The notes below the pieces were generated by a model that saw only the letters and a program-made list of their open reading frames with translations, was not told the DNA's origin and did not search any database. Positions 1-10,543 of a stretch of DNA of 64,000 nt are shown one piece after another. The stretch's first letter is position 1. Every line of letters starts with the position of its first letter. Position numbers and translations under genes: made by a program. Origin of the DNA: Pseudorasbora parva (lineage: Eukaryota; Chordata; Actinopteri; Cypriniformes; Gobionidae); contig NC_090174.1 in NCBI RefSeq assembly GCF_024679245.1, positions 18,052,433 to 18,116,432 on the forward strand, in the 5' to 3' direction.

Positions 1-284
1 TTCGGTCTGTGTTTTGTCAGGACGGTCAGGACTCACAAGCCGCTTCGCTGAACTGCTGTGAGCTGTTGAAATAAGCCAATCAGAGCAGAGCTCAACATTA
101 ATATTCATGACTCTTCCAAATAAGGCTAAAACAGAGCATCACATCCTAGTGACAATTTATAGGGTTGTAAATGGACCTGTAAAACTGTATCTGGACAATT
201 TTTGCCTTTAAATAAGCCACATACCCTCTATGTAGATATCAGAGAACAATTTAACATATCGTTTCAACTCATTCTAGGGCACCT
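1..284. repeat. TTAA-flanked fish repeat, left part cut by window edge
   Basis: The segment ends ...CATTCTAGGGCACC followed by TTAA at 285-288, the layout of TTAA-target MITEs elsewhere in this window. The opposite end is outside the window. It is non-coding and lies downstream of the last visible C11orf54 exon, within that gene's intron or 3' region. Assignment to a repeat family is from general familiarity with cyprinid repeats. Confidence 0.5.
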
Positions 285-288
285 TTAA

Positions 289-421
289 TTTCTTGTGCGT
301 ATAAATGATGTAAATAAAATAAACATCTCAGCCAGATGTTTTTATTTTTATACTTTTTAACTTCCATAGACTTGTGCATTAAAGGTCCAACAAATATTTA
401 ATAATTTTATTACTTAATTAC
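289..421. other. C11orf54 intronic sequence, nothing recognised
   Basis: AT-rich sequence directly downstream of the donor of the 422-571 exon. The following intron, 572-1056, is also AT-rich with runs of ATTTTAAA-like sequence. Its short open frames have no recognisable content. Confidence 0.6.
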
Positions 422-571
422 CATGATATGGATCTTTGCCTTCCCCTTTTGTAAGATGAAAGTTCCCCCCAGGGCCACACTCTTCTCCCCATAATGTTCT
501 TCCATGGTCTTTCTCATGCAGCTCACAAGACTGTCCTCACCAGTCCTTCGGCAGGTTCTCACCTCAATGAC
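422..571 (-). CDS. c11orf54: C11orf54 homolog, internal coding exon (50 codons)
   Basis: This exon encodes part of the DUF1907 protein known in humans as C11orf54/PTD012, a monomeric zinc protein with reported ester hydrolase activity in cytoplasm and nucleus. On the minus strand it opens after an intronic CAG, reads 50 codons from VIEVRTCRRTGEDS to KAKIHIM with no stop, and ends at a GTAATT donor. It starts and ends in phase 0. The segment EEHYGEKSVALGGTFILQKG matches the family's conserved glycine-rich stretch. The following exons, which in human carry the zinc-binding histidines, would lie left of base 1. Family match is from recognition; splice sites are seen directly. This is the most 3' exon present. 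Confidence 0.92.
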
Positions 572-1056
572 CTGCAATTGTAATTTTTCAAACGTTGTTA
601 CATTTAAAAGTTTAGGGTCAGTATGATATATGACTTTTTATCATATAACAAACTGACACATGGATTATGTGACACTGAAAACTGGCTGCAGGAAATTCAA
701 CTTTGCCATCGCAGGAATACAATTTCAAAACTTTAAAATATTTTAAAATATAAAACATTTAAAATGTAACATTTAAAAATATTTTAAATAGTAATAATAC
801 AATTTTACAGTATTTTAGTGTTTAGTATTTTAGCTTATTTGCATAAGAGACACATTTTTTTAAATGTTATACATTACTGGCCCCAAACCTTTGAATGGTG
901 GTATAAAATATTTGAATTGTTTTTGTTTCCTATAATCAGTAGCTCATTCCTAATAATTGTTTCATTATCAAAGGAAACACTCCATGTAGTATGTCAATCA
1001 CAGTACTATCACAGTACTGAGATTGTACAAAGACACTAAGTCCCCATAGTTCGTAC

Positions 1057-1233
1057 CTTTCCAGTTTTGCCCTCAGATGCATAAAGGTTTGCGAGGAGGC
1101 CAAAGTCACAGTCATGAAACCTGTCACTGTATTTTTCTTGCAGACATTTTCCATCAACTGGGTTTATGGAGGAAAAATAACTGCCATTCTCTGCAGGTCT
1201 CCCCTCAGCTTCAGTTAGCACCAGCGGTATTAA
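1057..1233 (-). CDS. c11orf54: C11orf54 homolog, internal coding exon (59 codons)
   Basis: The minus strand shows an acceptor (CTCCTAG), 59 uninterrupted codons and a GTACGA donor after ...EGKTGK. The conserved core ENGSYFSSINPVDGKC and the later LLANLYASEG are hallmark sequence of the C11orf54 family. It begins in phase 0 with LIPLVLTEAEGRP, directly continuing ...GMNGE from the exon at 17630-17731. It ends in phase 0 and continues into the exon at 422-571. The upstream intron is 16.4 kb and packed with transposons, yet the reading frame is intact, so the gene is probably still under selection. Confidence 0.92.
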
Positions 1234-1503
1234 CTAGGAGAAAACCAGACAATACAGTGACAATACACCCCATTAAACTCTGTATTAAACCAACAAAAAG
1301 GAATATAGGTTTTGTGGTGATATTACTTTTTAGTTTATACACTGTACAAAATTATAAATTCAACACTTTTGTTTTTTCCTCTAACTTGTAACTTTTCCTA
1401 TAACTTCTCATGCACTAAACTCATGATGTAAGACTTTGTAAGATCTAAGACAATGTACACAAAAGTCCTATTTCTCTCAGATATTGCTCACAAATCTGTC
1501 TAA

Positions 1504-2565
1504 GGGTTCTTTCACACCTACCTTGTTTGGTCCGGATTTTCGGACTTTTCAGTTTGGTACGAACCAAAATTACAGGTGTGAAACCTCCCTCGGACCATGG
1601 TCCGGACCAAACAGACGAAATTTGGTCCGACGTCAAGAGGTAGTCTCGGTCCGGACCAAACAGAACAAAGGTTCGGTTCGTTTCTTGTGTGAAAGCATTT
1701 TCTGTATAGTTCGGACTTTCAGACCATTTACAGGAAGTTCTGTTGTAGGATTAGCGAAAAAACACAGATTAAACTCACAGCACATGCAGTGATGGAGCGC
1801 GCAGCATTTTAAACAGAACCGCTTGTGTAGTCATGTCAGCTCGCGTGAACAGCGTGCTCTGCTTGACCGCTCCAGTTCATGTGCAACGCAAATGATCACT
1901 CCGTCACGGGATGTCTGCTATATTATTTATTTAAGCGTATTTATTAAATTCAGGCAAACGATGAAACATTTATTAAAATTAAGATACAAAATACAAAGCC
2001 TTCTACAAAACAAAACTTAATGAAGTGGTCAAAAGTATTTCTGACTCGATGTCTTTGACATATATTGCACATCTGTGCACGTTTCATAATCAATATAGCC
2101 TAGATGAAATTTAAAAATAACATTATAATATTTAAACATAACTATAAAATAAAATACATTGCTTGGCTAGAAAGCCTAGGAGCTCCTCCTTTCCTGTCGG
2201 CGCCGATAAAATGTTTGCACAACGAGGACGTTCATTTGGGGAAATTTGCCTCGAGTATAGTTGGTGCTGCAGATAGTAATGCCATAATATTAACAGTATT
2301 GGCAACGATGCGTCTGTTCATTCATTCTTGTCAAAGTTAGCCGCTGAATTGACAACATTGGACGTCAGACGCACGTCCGCTAACAAACCAATCAATGTTA
2401 AGATGCAGCCCACATAGATGATGACGACAGGACGCCAGTGCGTCATGTAAAGTTCTTTGGTGCGTTAACATAATTGCAATGTGAAAGCAAACCAAAAAGA
2501 ACCAAATGTCCAAACACAAACTTTGGTTCGGAACTTGGTGCGGACTTTCAGGTGTGAAAACGCCC
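1504..2565. mobile_element. PIF/Harbinger-like MITE with TAA target duplication
   Basis: The ends form an imperfect terminal inverted repeat: left GGGTTCTTTCACACCTA, right (reverse complement) GGGCGTTTTCACACCTG. A TAA trinucleotide flanks each side (1501-1503 and 2566-2568), the three-base target expected of PIF/Harbinger transposons. Subterminal GGTCCGGACC-type palindromes recur between 1540 and 1680. It carries no transposase. The short open frames inside look like chance. Confidence 0.65.
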
Positions 2566-2737
2566 TAAATCTGTGTTAGTGAGCACTTCTCCTTTGTTGA
2601 GATAATCCATCCACCTCACAGGTGTGACATATCAAGATGCTGATTAGACAGCATGATTATTGCACAGGTGTAATTAGGCTGGCCATAATAATGGGGTTAT
2701 GGTATGGGCATGCCTATAACATGGACAACGAATAAAG

Positions 2738-2880
2738 GTGCATTTTATTGATGGCATTTTAAATGCACAGAGATACCATGACGAGATCCTAAGGCCTATT
2801 GTTGTGCCATTCATCCACGACCATAACCTCATGTTGCAGCAAGATGCACAGCCCCATATTGCAAGGATCTGTATACAATT
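2738..2880 (+). pseudogene. Tc1-like transposase fragment
   Basis: The translation shows HFIDGILNAQRYHDEILRPI followed by VVPFIHDHNLMLQQDAQPHI, the block of Tc1/mariner DDE transposases that holds the second catalytic aspartate (QQD). Reading is cut off by an L2 insertion at 2881. The piece carrying the third acidic residue (SPIEN) resumes after 3234. It cannot make an enzyme. Confidence 0.75.
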
Positions 2881-3228
2881 AGCCTGGTTTCTTCCAAGGT
2901 TTATTTTTCTCCATCATGTCCTGATGGAGTTTTGGTTCCTTGCCACTGTCGCCTTTGGCTTGGCTTGCTCAGTTGGGGACACTTAGATTTCAACTAAAGT
3001 TTTTAACTAAATATCCAAATAAAATTAATTACTAAATTAACTGTATCAACTTTATTACTGATCTGCCCACATTGTTGCTATATGATTAATTGAAATTAGC
3101 TGATAACATCACCGTTTTCTCCAGCCAAATTCAATTTTGTTGCAATATTTTCCTGTTTAACACTGCGAAGCTGCTTTGAAACAATAGTCATTGTAAAAGC
3201 ACTATATAAATAAAGTTGACTTGACTTG
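2881..3228 (+). mobile_element. L2 LINE 3' end inserted in Tc1-like transposase
   Basis: From AGCCTGGTTTCTTCC to the tail ...TATAAATAAAGTTGACTTGACTTG this matches the 3' UTR and tail of the L2 copy at 32715-33960. ACAATT occurs on both sides (2875-2880 and 3229-3234), a target duplication that splits the Tc1 transposase. The insertion is non-coding. Confidence 0.75.
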
Positions 3229-3416
3229 ACAATTCCTGTAAGCTGAAAACATTCTAGTTCTTGTATGGTCAGCATACCCACTGGACATATCACCCATTGA
3301 GAATGTTGGGGATGCTCTAAATCGGCATATACAACTGTAGCATTGACCTAGTGCAAATTAAAATTGCAAATTGAAAAAACGCCCAATGGAAACTTGTCAT
3401 TTTCGCAAAAACTCCC

Positions 3417-3784
3417 TGTGGTGTGGCAAGCAGTGGGGCGAGGGACTGGGATAGCGGGCCGGTGACGAGTGGTAAAGAGTACCAGCTGCGTGACACACCG
3501 GTCTCGTCTCGTGGCCAAATGACGGGAGCATAAAAGGAGGAGCCAAGGCAGCGGAAGAGGAGAGAGGACCAGGCCTGGATTTTAGGTTGAGTTTTGTTTA
3601 TGTTTAAGTATGTGTGTGTGGGCAGTCGTCCGTGAGGGATGCCTGCGTTATTATGTGTGTGTATGGGCGGGCAGTCTTCCGTGAGGGGCTGCCCGCGGTT
3701 TACTTTCGTTTTGTTTCTTTAATAAAAGTTGTTAAACGTTCGCCGGATTCCGCCTCCTTCCTTCCATCAAAGAACCCTGTTACA
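3417..3784 (+). mobile_element. Solo LTR, gypsy-type (368 bp)
   Basis: The sequence runs from TGTGGTGTGGCAAGC to ...AACCCTGTTACA, a TG...CA terminus. It is flanked by a perfect five-base target duplication CTCCC (3412-3416 and 3785-3789). A GCATAAAAGG TATA-like box lies near 3528 and AATAAA near 3720, consistent with LTR promoter and polyadenylation signals. No internal retroelement sequence is present, so LTR-LTR recombination is the likely origin. A related solo LTR in opposite orientation is at 25687-26023. Confidence 0.85.
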
Positions 3785-3963
3785 CTCCCATATACAGCAA
3801 AACAGTTTTTATGCTCTCATAAGCTGGTTTTTAAGGCAATTCAGAAAAAAAAAATTGCACAACTGCAATGGAAACTTTTTTCCGCATTTACAGGTTACCT
3901 GGTGCGGTGGCATTGCTGGCACTTATGTGTTTTTACTGTTAATTTCGAGACGGGATGAAATGT

Positions 3964-4106
3964 GAAGGCTGCACCCTCTGAAGGCCGCATTTGAAGTGTG
4001 ATTACGTCACAGCGGCACTACGAAGGCTGTCCCAAAGGGAGAGCTGCACCTTTGAAGGCCACATTTGAAGTGCGATTGCGTCACAGCGGTGCGACGAAGG
4101 CTGCCG
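3964..4106. repeat. Short tandem duplication (about 75 bp unit)
   Basis: Two diverged direct copies start near 3967 and 4042. Both read GGCTGCACC or AGCTGCACC, then TTTGAAGT(G)CGATT(G)CGTCACAGCGG and a GACGAAGGCTG-like end. It is non-coding and of unknown origin. Confidence 0.6.
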
Positions 4107-4109
4107 CAA

Positions 4110-5190
4110 TTCAGAATGCGTCAATTCAGAATTGAGCGACTTCAAAATGCGCCCTTCGGTTCTCAGGCAAAGGAAGGGTACAGCAGATGGGACTTTCCCA
4201 CAACTTCGCAGCCTTCCCTATCCCAGAATTCATTGCACACTGGTGACTACAGGATTTGACTGGTCCGCAATCCCGCAGCACTCGATCAGATTTCCCAGTT
4301 AAAGACGGTATAGCGGTCGGTAACTCAAGTATAGCCTACTATTGAACACAACAGCGCAAGCGCTTGAAGTAAATAAAACGTTTAGTGCATTCGCACAGTT
4401 CCCAGTTCCCTGCCCTGAGCAACCAAGATGAACTTTAATTTCCCAATTTTTAAATATTTATTTCTCAACCATTCTCTCAAGAAGATGAATCAGTCCACTA
4501 TCACCCTTTTCGTTGTTTCTTTCTTCTTCTTTTTTTCATACACTTTCTTTAAATAGCCTTCAAAATTAAATCTGCAGGGCTGTATTTTCGCCCCGCTCCC
4601 GCTATTCCGCACCGCACCATTCCGCTCGCGCGTAAAATTCACTCCGTGCTCACCCGCTATAAATGATTTTATTCCCGACCCGACTGATCCAGCTAAATTT
4701 AGATTTTGTTTCCAGAATCTATCTTTTAAATTTCCCTTACAGAAAGAGAGACATATTGGGTATAGGAATTGTCCTTGCAATCATTTATTTTTCTTACAGC
4801 ATAGTAGCCTACTGTCAACACCGTAGCTAAAACAAATATCACAGAAAAAAAGGCTAGATCAAATGTGACATCTGTCACTCAGAATTATAAGAAAAAATGT
4901 AAATAAACGAAAACTGCTGACTTAGATGCTAAAATAACGTTTTTTATATGAATGAATGAATAAATGTTCAACGACGGTCACCGAAAGATCGATCCTCCAA
5001 AGGCTGAATGCGTGGCCGACACAGAACAATTTAAATGGCTAGGCTATAGTATTAGTTTATTATTTTTTATGCAAGTTATTTGTAAATTAAACAAAGAAAC
5101 TGCTGTCTTTTGTTCATTTTCATTAACTTCAAACGTAGGCTAAATTAAAGAGAAGTGGTTGTTCTGTAGCCTACATTGTTTATTTTTGTA
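4110..5190. other. Unassigned sequence between insertions
   Basis: A GC-richer stretch (4560-4700) with CCCGCTATTCCGCACCGC-like sequence resembles the interiors of hAT MITEs seen at 24.2-24.9 kb, but no clear ends were found. The rest is AT-rich. No gene is supported. Confidence 0.4.
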
Positions 5191-5194
5191 ATGC

Positions 5195-5640
5195 ACGTAG
5201 GGCTGGGCGATAAAACGATAACAACAGGTCGATAAATTCTCGATATAATGCTTACGCGCTATGCGTAATGCTGTGCATGCGTTTTGCAGACCGGGATTCT
5301 GGGTGCTGCACGCGGTAATGTTTACAGTCTGTGGCTGGCAGGCTTGGAGGATCGGAGATAAGTGGAGCGATAAAAATGAGCAATAGTGAAGAAAATGCAG
5401 CACTCACGGCCAGCTCGGAGGACACAGATATCGTTGACAAGTTAGTTCGCTCAACTTCAGTGGTTTGGAGATATTTTAGCGATCCCATCCGACATAAAAC
5501 AGAGCGACTTGCGTGGACTGCTTATCATAGGTTCACGTTCACCACACGGAATTTAATTAATAAATTATCGTGTTTCTTTAAATTTCTTCCATATAACATT
5601 GAGCCCAACACAGCGGTGAATCTACATTAACTACATTCAC
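5195..5640 (+). pseudogene. hAT transposon 5' fragment with BED-finger start
   Basis: The terminus GTAGGGCTGGGCGATAAAACG is typical of fish hAT elements. It precedes a methionine at 5376 that opens MSNSEENAALTASSEDTDIV and then STSVVWRYFSDP. VVWRYF resembles the beginning of a BED zinc finger, but no C-x2-C follows, and the frame ends at 5630 without a transposase core. This is a 5' remnant only, and the 3' end was not located. Confidence 0.55.
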
Positions 5641-6001
5641 ACACCGGCTTATTACCTTGTTAGCTGTAGTGGGTGACTTATTTACAACAGGCTAACGTTA
5701 CCAAACTATAATCACTAAAACATCGGACTTGTACATCGCTATCATAATTGTTTGTCTTTGGTGATGTATTAATGACTCCGCATCGCCTGTATCAAAAGAG
5801 AAATAATGTCATCTGGTGTTTAAAATTAATAAAATAGACTAGACAGCCCTTACTGGAGATCCACAAATACTGAACTTTTCTCTCTCCCGACCAGCCCACT
5901 GTCGGTGAGGTGTGTTTGTGTGTGTGTGTCGGTGAGATGCACAGTGGACCAATCCACTGTGAGGCAAGAGAAGGGGCCTCAAAATGTTTCTTAAAATGCT
6001 T

Positions 6002-6089
6002 GGGCCGTCCAGATTTTGAGGAACACAGCTCAGAAGGGTATTGAGAGTTCCTAGACGACACTTGCGGGCAAATTAAATTTGCTGCCGCC
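6002..6089 (+). repeat. Fragment of TAGCCT-ended hAT MITE
   Basis: GGGCCGTCCAGATTTTGAGG, then CTCAGAAGGGTATTGAGAGTTCC-type sequence and GCAAATTAAATTTGCTGCCGC, closely match 9144-9232 in the complete copy at 8720-9257. Neither terminus is present. Confidence 0.65.
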
Positions 6090-7500
6090 CACGCCCCGCA
6101 TTTTGGGATATTTTGGCCTATTCTGGCCGTGATTCCAATACTTTTGAATAATAATTGGAGGGGTTTTGTTATTCAGACCTGGCAACCCTATTCCTCGGTT
6201 CGCCCTTCGTGCAGCTTCATGCACTTCGTGCACTTTGAAGGCGTGGCCTGGCCCGGCCTTCGAAGTGCGCACCCTTCACTTTGGGACACAGCTTCTGTCT
6301 CACTATGGCCAAGTAAATCTCACACCAAATTTATAATACAAAATTTAAACAATAAATAGCGTTTTGGCACAGTTAATAAAGCCAGACATGCGTTCATCTC
6401 CCTGTGGTGTGCGCGATCACGTGGCTCATGGAGCTCTCAATAGTTACACACAAGCCAGTGCTGTCAGAAAAGACAACAGCTTTACTATACTGGTAAAAAT
6501 TATGGTATTTAACATTTTGAGGAGATATTTGGTAGTAAAAACTATTTTTCCAATAATTAATTAGCACTTCAAATATTTTTATTTTCCAATATACAGGTAT
6601 TTATTATTTATATTACTAAGGCTAAAACAGAGAATTCCAATGCAAAGAGATACATTTAGAGTAATTTTGTGGCTGGAAAATATTAATTTTCATTTGTAAT
6701 CCCATGGTTTAGCCACTTGGTGCCTGTTTGGCTCTTTAATAAATAAATATACATGTATCTAGACTAGATTTCTTTAATTTTTAAAACATTAATACCTTGC
6801 ATCCTAATATTTTTATGTTATAATACTTATATAAGCACACACAAGTGAATATACTTCTTATTTAATATACAGGCAATTAGTTGATGAAACTTTGATCAAA
6901 ATTAAAATACAATTCATACAAAAAAATAAATTTTTAAGAAAGACTTTATAGAAAATAAAACTCGAAGTGGTCAAAATCATGTCTCCAGACATATTGCAAA
7001 TCTTATATCTTACTCATGCTGCTCACTTTTCATAATCAACATATGAAATTAAAATAATAATATTATAGGCTAATGTTTAGGCCTAAATGTAGCCTATTTC
7101 GTTTCATAGTTAGGCAATACTTTCTTTAAACCACAGCCGATGAAGGCTCCAGTGTTTTTCTTCTTCTTCTTTTCTTCCTTTAAGACAGCGGAACCAACTC
7201 ACAATACTCATTAAATTATGTTCAAGACATAATTATAAACTTTGAACTGTCTACTTTTATTGGACCCAGGGAACAGATTATTTTGAATGCCCTCTCTCCA
7301 ACGCTGTCTTCATTTAAAAAATATATTATGTTTATTAAACACAAAAGTTTTCATTTCAAAAGCATTTCTAAACTCAGTTCATATTTCCAACAAACAAAAT
7401 TTCAAGCCAAAATAGTGGTAAAAAAACCTTTAAGTTACCACCATGCAAATTCAAACATTTTGCTGTTCTCTATATGTGGCAATAACAACCTAGGCGTGTG
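6090..7500. other. AT-rich unassigned DNA inside the split Tc1 element
   Basis: Includes a CTTCGTGCACTTCG-rich patch (6195-6290) and long AT-rich tracts. Open frames here are short and have no recognisable domains. Confidence 0.45.
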
Positions 7501-7523
7501 TAAAAGTCGATTATTCTTTACAA

Positions 7524-7580
7524 ATGGCACGGTATGTTTGGACAGAAGAAGAGACAGAGTTCTCTATTAAACTTATAAAA
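7524..7580 (+). pseudogene. Myb/SANT-like N-terminal stub (Harbinger-type partner protein)
   Basis: ATG at 7524 opens MARYVWTEEETEFSIKLIKE and then RNTGF before a stop. W-T-x-E-E-T-x-x-x-x-x-L-I-x-E is the start of the Myb/SANT-like domain found in the DNA-binding partner of PIF/Harbinger transposases and related host genes. Only the first helix is present. The Harbinger-like MITE at 1504-2565 is a possible relative, but no direct link is visible. Recognition rests on about 20 residues. Confidence 0.4.
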
Positions 7581-8253
7581 GAGAGGAATACTGGATTCTA
7601 AACACAAAAATACCACATTATCATGAAGACCCTGAAGCAGATCTGAGGGGGAAACACACACAAACACATATACATGCCGCTTAAGTAGCCTGTAGGGGGG
7701 CTTTCCTTGCCATTAATGCTTGGATAACACACAAGTCCCCTTTCAATAAAAATAATGGCTATTGCGGTGGATAGGATATACAAACCTACCAAAGGTGCAT
7801 TCATTTTTGGAATGACCTATCGCGAGAGGCATAACTGCGGCTAATGGAAACAATTTTTTTAAGCCATTTCGATGATATCGCAAAAGTTTTGCGCAAGTCT
7901 GTAATGGAAACAGTGTGTGTGTGTAGTGTGTTCCAGTTACTGCCAATATCCAGCAACTTCGCACAGCCATTGAAGAGGAGTGGACCAACATTCCACAGGC
8001 CACAATCAACAACCTGAGCAACCCTATGCGATGGAGATGTGTTGCACTGTGTGAGGTAAATGGTGGTCACACCAGATACTGACTGGTTTTTGGACCCCCA
8101 AATACAATAAAACTTCACATTTTAGTGTCATTTTATTGTAGCTAGCCTAATTAGGCACACCTGTGCAATAATCTTGCTGTCTAATCAGCATCTAGATATG
8201 CCACACTTGTGAGGCAGAAGGATCATCTTGGCAAAGGAGAAGTGCTCACTAAA

Positions 8254-8711
8254 TGATGTTTCATTAAAGGGGTACTTCAGTGCTGGAAAGATGAATCTGT
8301 AATTAAACTGGGTTATTAATGTAGTAGAAATGTGAAATTATTTTTTAATTTGGTGCCTTCTAGACTGAGAAAAGACAGAAAATGTATTTTTGGTTTATGG
8401 AGATGAAAGACTACAATTCCCAGAATGCTTTGCTGCCCTGTGAGGCCACATTAAATGAGCGAATGAGCTCTCGTGATAAGAGCTGAGGAAATTGCGACCA
8501 CATTCGCGGCATACATTCACACAACGCGTGTTCAGTCTGGCGCATTTTCAAGTCATGCCTTTGGGGCATAACTTTCATATTAACTTCATATTAACTTCTT
8601 AACTTCTCATGTCCACTGCTGCAGCAGTGTCGTCAACTCCGTTACTGCAGGAGCTCTGTTACTCCATCTAAATTCACTTCACTGCCACAGCAGTAATCTC
8701 TTCCGTTCCCA
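8254..8711. repeat. TTAAAGGGGTACTTC-type repeat, 5' part
   Basis: Begins with TTAAAGGGGTACTTCAGTGC near 8264 and includes GACTACAATTCCCAGAATGC, a motif common in fish repeats. The matching right end was not recognised, perhaps because the MITE at 8720 and the DIRS element interrupt it. Non-coding. Confidence 0.4.
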
Positions 8712-8719
8712 CAGGAGCC

Positions 8720-9257
8720 TAGCCTGACAAGCCAGACCCAAATCAAGATGTTTGGTCTGGAAACTCACCCTAGACAGGGGCTCAATCCGAGGGGCGGGAT
8801 AAACGGTTGTCTTTCAAACTCCCTCTGCACACGATAGGATAGCGCTACACCAACCAGAGCAACGAAGGTGAAACAGAGCTTGTTGATAGATTAAACATTC
8901 ACCGTATCCGGTCGGCTAAACTCCGAACACATCTTCCCTTTTTAAGAATGACTTCAGTGCCGTTCTTTGTTCTTTTCTCAGAGAAAAGCTTAACTCCAAG
9001 TCTGCCAGAATCGCAGTCAAAGCTGATTCGAAAGACCGCCGCCGTTCGCCAGTTTCTGTGTTTAGTAGACAACAGAAGCACGCAAACGCAACTTGGCCGT
9101 CGTCATTATGGCCCTGCCCGCCGACTCTATACACGATGTGATTGGCCCGTCCAGATTGTGAGGAATACAGCTCAGAAGGGTATTGAGAGTTCCAAGACGA
9201 CACTTGCGGGCAGATTAAATTTGCTGCCGCTAGGGTGCGTCTAGATTTTTAGGCTAG
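8720..9257 (+). mobile_element. hAT-type MITE (TAGCCTGAC...AGGCTAG)
   Basis: The ends TAGCCT and AGGCTA are inverted, and a perfect eight-base target duplication CAGGAGCC flanks the element (8712-8719 and 9258-9265). Eight-base duplications are characteristic of hAT transposons. A second full copy in opposite orientation is at 23248-23735 and a fragment at 6002-6089. The open frames within are antiparallel accidents shared by the two copies. Confidence 0.8.
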
Positions 9258-9490
9258 CAGGAGCCCAATTCTCCATACAGCTGGCTCATTAGACATTTCA
9301 AAAGCAAGTTGGAAACAAAAGTTTGTTTGTGACATAGCAGCACTATCTTCTCTTGCCCATGTGCAACCACCCCCAGCTGCCTACCGAGGCTCACCCTTCT
9401 GATGCCACGACTATCAAAACCTCAGACGACGACAACCAAGACCTCCCGATCCAGTGACTAACCTTCTCCCGTCAATTGGCACACCATCAG

Positions 9491-9665
9491 TTCCCTTTTG
9501 TTCAGTCACTCCGAGTAACGTCAGTGACTGACGAATGGGGGTTTCGCTTAGAAGCCTATCATCTTCGAGATTCTAGAAAACGGCCAATGGCAGTGCCAAT
9601 GCCATGGGCATGCGAGATTAACTCCGCCTACCTACGTGGGTATATAAGGAAGTAGCTGGCATGAT
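9491..9665 (+). repeat. DIRS left inverted terminal repeat and promoter region
   Basis: Inverted partner of 14925-15106. It includes CTTAGAAGCCTATCATC and CATGGGCATGCGAG, then GGGTATATAAGGAAG near 9639, a TATA-like box just upstream of the first coding region. The right arm keeps the same TATATAAGG in reverse orientation. Confidence 0.8.
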
Positions 9666-9671
9666 CGCATT

Positions 9672-10522
9672 TTGTTTCTGCTTCGGACCCAAGGGTTACA
9701 TACCTCTTCACTCCAAAAGCCTTCTGAGTTAACTGTCAGTTCTTCAAGACGACAAGACCTTCCAGTCGGTGTTGGTGTCAACAGCGCATTCCAGCGATCG
9801 CATACTTCCTGCCTGCTGGTCAGAGGATACGGTATCCAGTTGGTGTGTGGTCTCTGGGCTCTTCGGCATCGACTGCGAGGTTATCCTCTCACAAAAAGAG
9901 CTCACACGTGGCACGTCCTTTTCAGGATGTTTCGACCGTGTGCTTCTGGGTGTGGCCGGTCTCTGCCGCCTTCTGATGGGCACTTGGACTGTCTGACGTG
10001 TGTTTGGGCTTTCAGCACGCTCAGGCAGCGCTTGTGGATGAGTCGTGTTCCCACTGCGGGAATATGGCAATCTCCGTGTTGCAGTCGAGACTCAATGAGC
10101 TCTGTGTGGCCGCAGGAGTGAGAGTCCCCTCTGCCACACCCCGATCTGACGTCTCTACTCGAGGCGTCACTTCGGCTGCTGGCCAGGGTGACCTGAGGGT
10201 GATGGTGTGGAATACAGCTCCGACGCTCATGCCTCGGCCCACACCCCCCTCTGTTGCACCGGAACCCGTGAGCGTTGTGATGGAAGCCATGGCCTCAGCT
10301 TCGGCCACCCCGCGGGTTTTGTTCGGTGCTCCAGAGGACGACAAGATGTCGGTAGCCACATCACAAGGTGGGCTAGAGTCCTCCGAGGATTCGGATTCAG
10401 CTGTGCTGCCGCCTTCGGGTGTGCCAGCATTGCCCAAGTTGGACCCAGAGTTGACAGCCATGCTTGCCCGGGCAGCCGCGGTGCTTGGGTTGAAGTGGAA
10501 CCCTCCGCCCCGACCTGAGTGA
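9672..10522 (+). pseudogene. DIRS gag-like ORF, frameshifted
   Basis: The N-terminal part in one frame reads RPCASGCGRSLPPSDGHLDC followed by LTC. The next frame, from about 9998, gives CLGFQHAQAALVDESCSHCG. Together they form a C-x3-C...D-x-H-x2-C-x2-C...C-x2-C finger, the layout that opens DIRS1 gag proteins in fish. A frameshift therefore lies close to 9998. The remainder to 10522 is Pro/Ser/Ala-rich and ends KWNPPPRPE. It is followed by a related short frame, MGEPRQDSHPAP, at 10544. No function is likely to remain. Confidence 0.65.
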
Positions 10523-10543
10523 TCGCGTCTGGGCGATTGTTTT

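Larger units (their letters stand above)
2579..8249 (+). mobile_element. Tc1/mariner-like element split by later insertions
   Basis: The outer ends are GTGAGCACTTCTCCTTTG at 2579 and its complement at 8249, each next to TA. About 120 bp of further inverted similarity follows, including ...CTGATTAGACAGCATGATTATTGCACAGGTGTAATTAGGC. Transposase remnants on the plus strand are FIDGILNAQRYHDEILRP with LMLQQDAQPH (2740-2870, second catalytic Asp region), a SPIENVGDALNR-like piece near 3290-3325, and IRTAIEEEWTNIPQATI near 7955-8005. About 4.5 kb of nested sequence separates the halves: an L2 tail, a solo LTR, a hAT stub and unassigned DNA. Confidence 0.7.

Noticed and set aside
8899..9244. Pair of antiparallel open frames (MTSVPFFVLFSEKSL and its shadows)
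   Set aside because: The same frames recur in the second MITE copy at 23287-23674. They belong to a non-coding hAT MITE with target duplications.
10021..10461. Minus-strand open frame of 146 codons over the DIRS gag
   Set aside because: Antisense shadow of the GC-rich gag frame at 9998-10522, without domain similarity.
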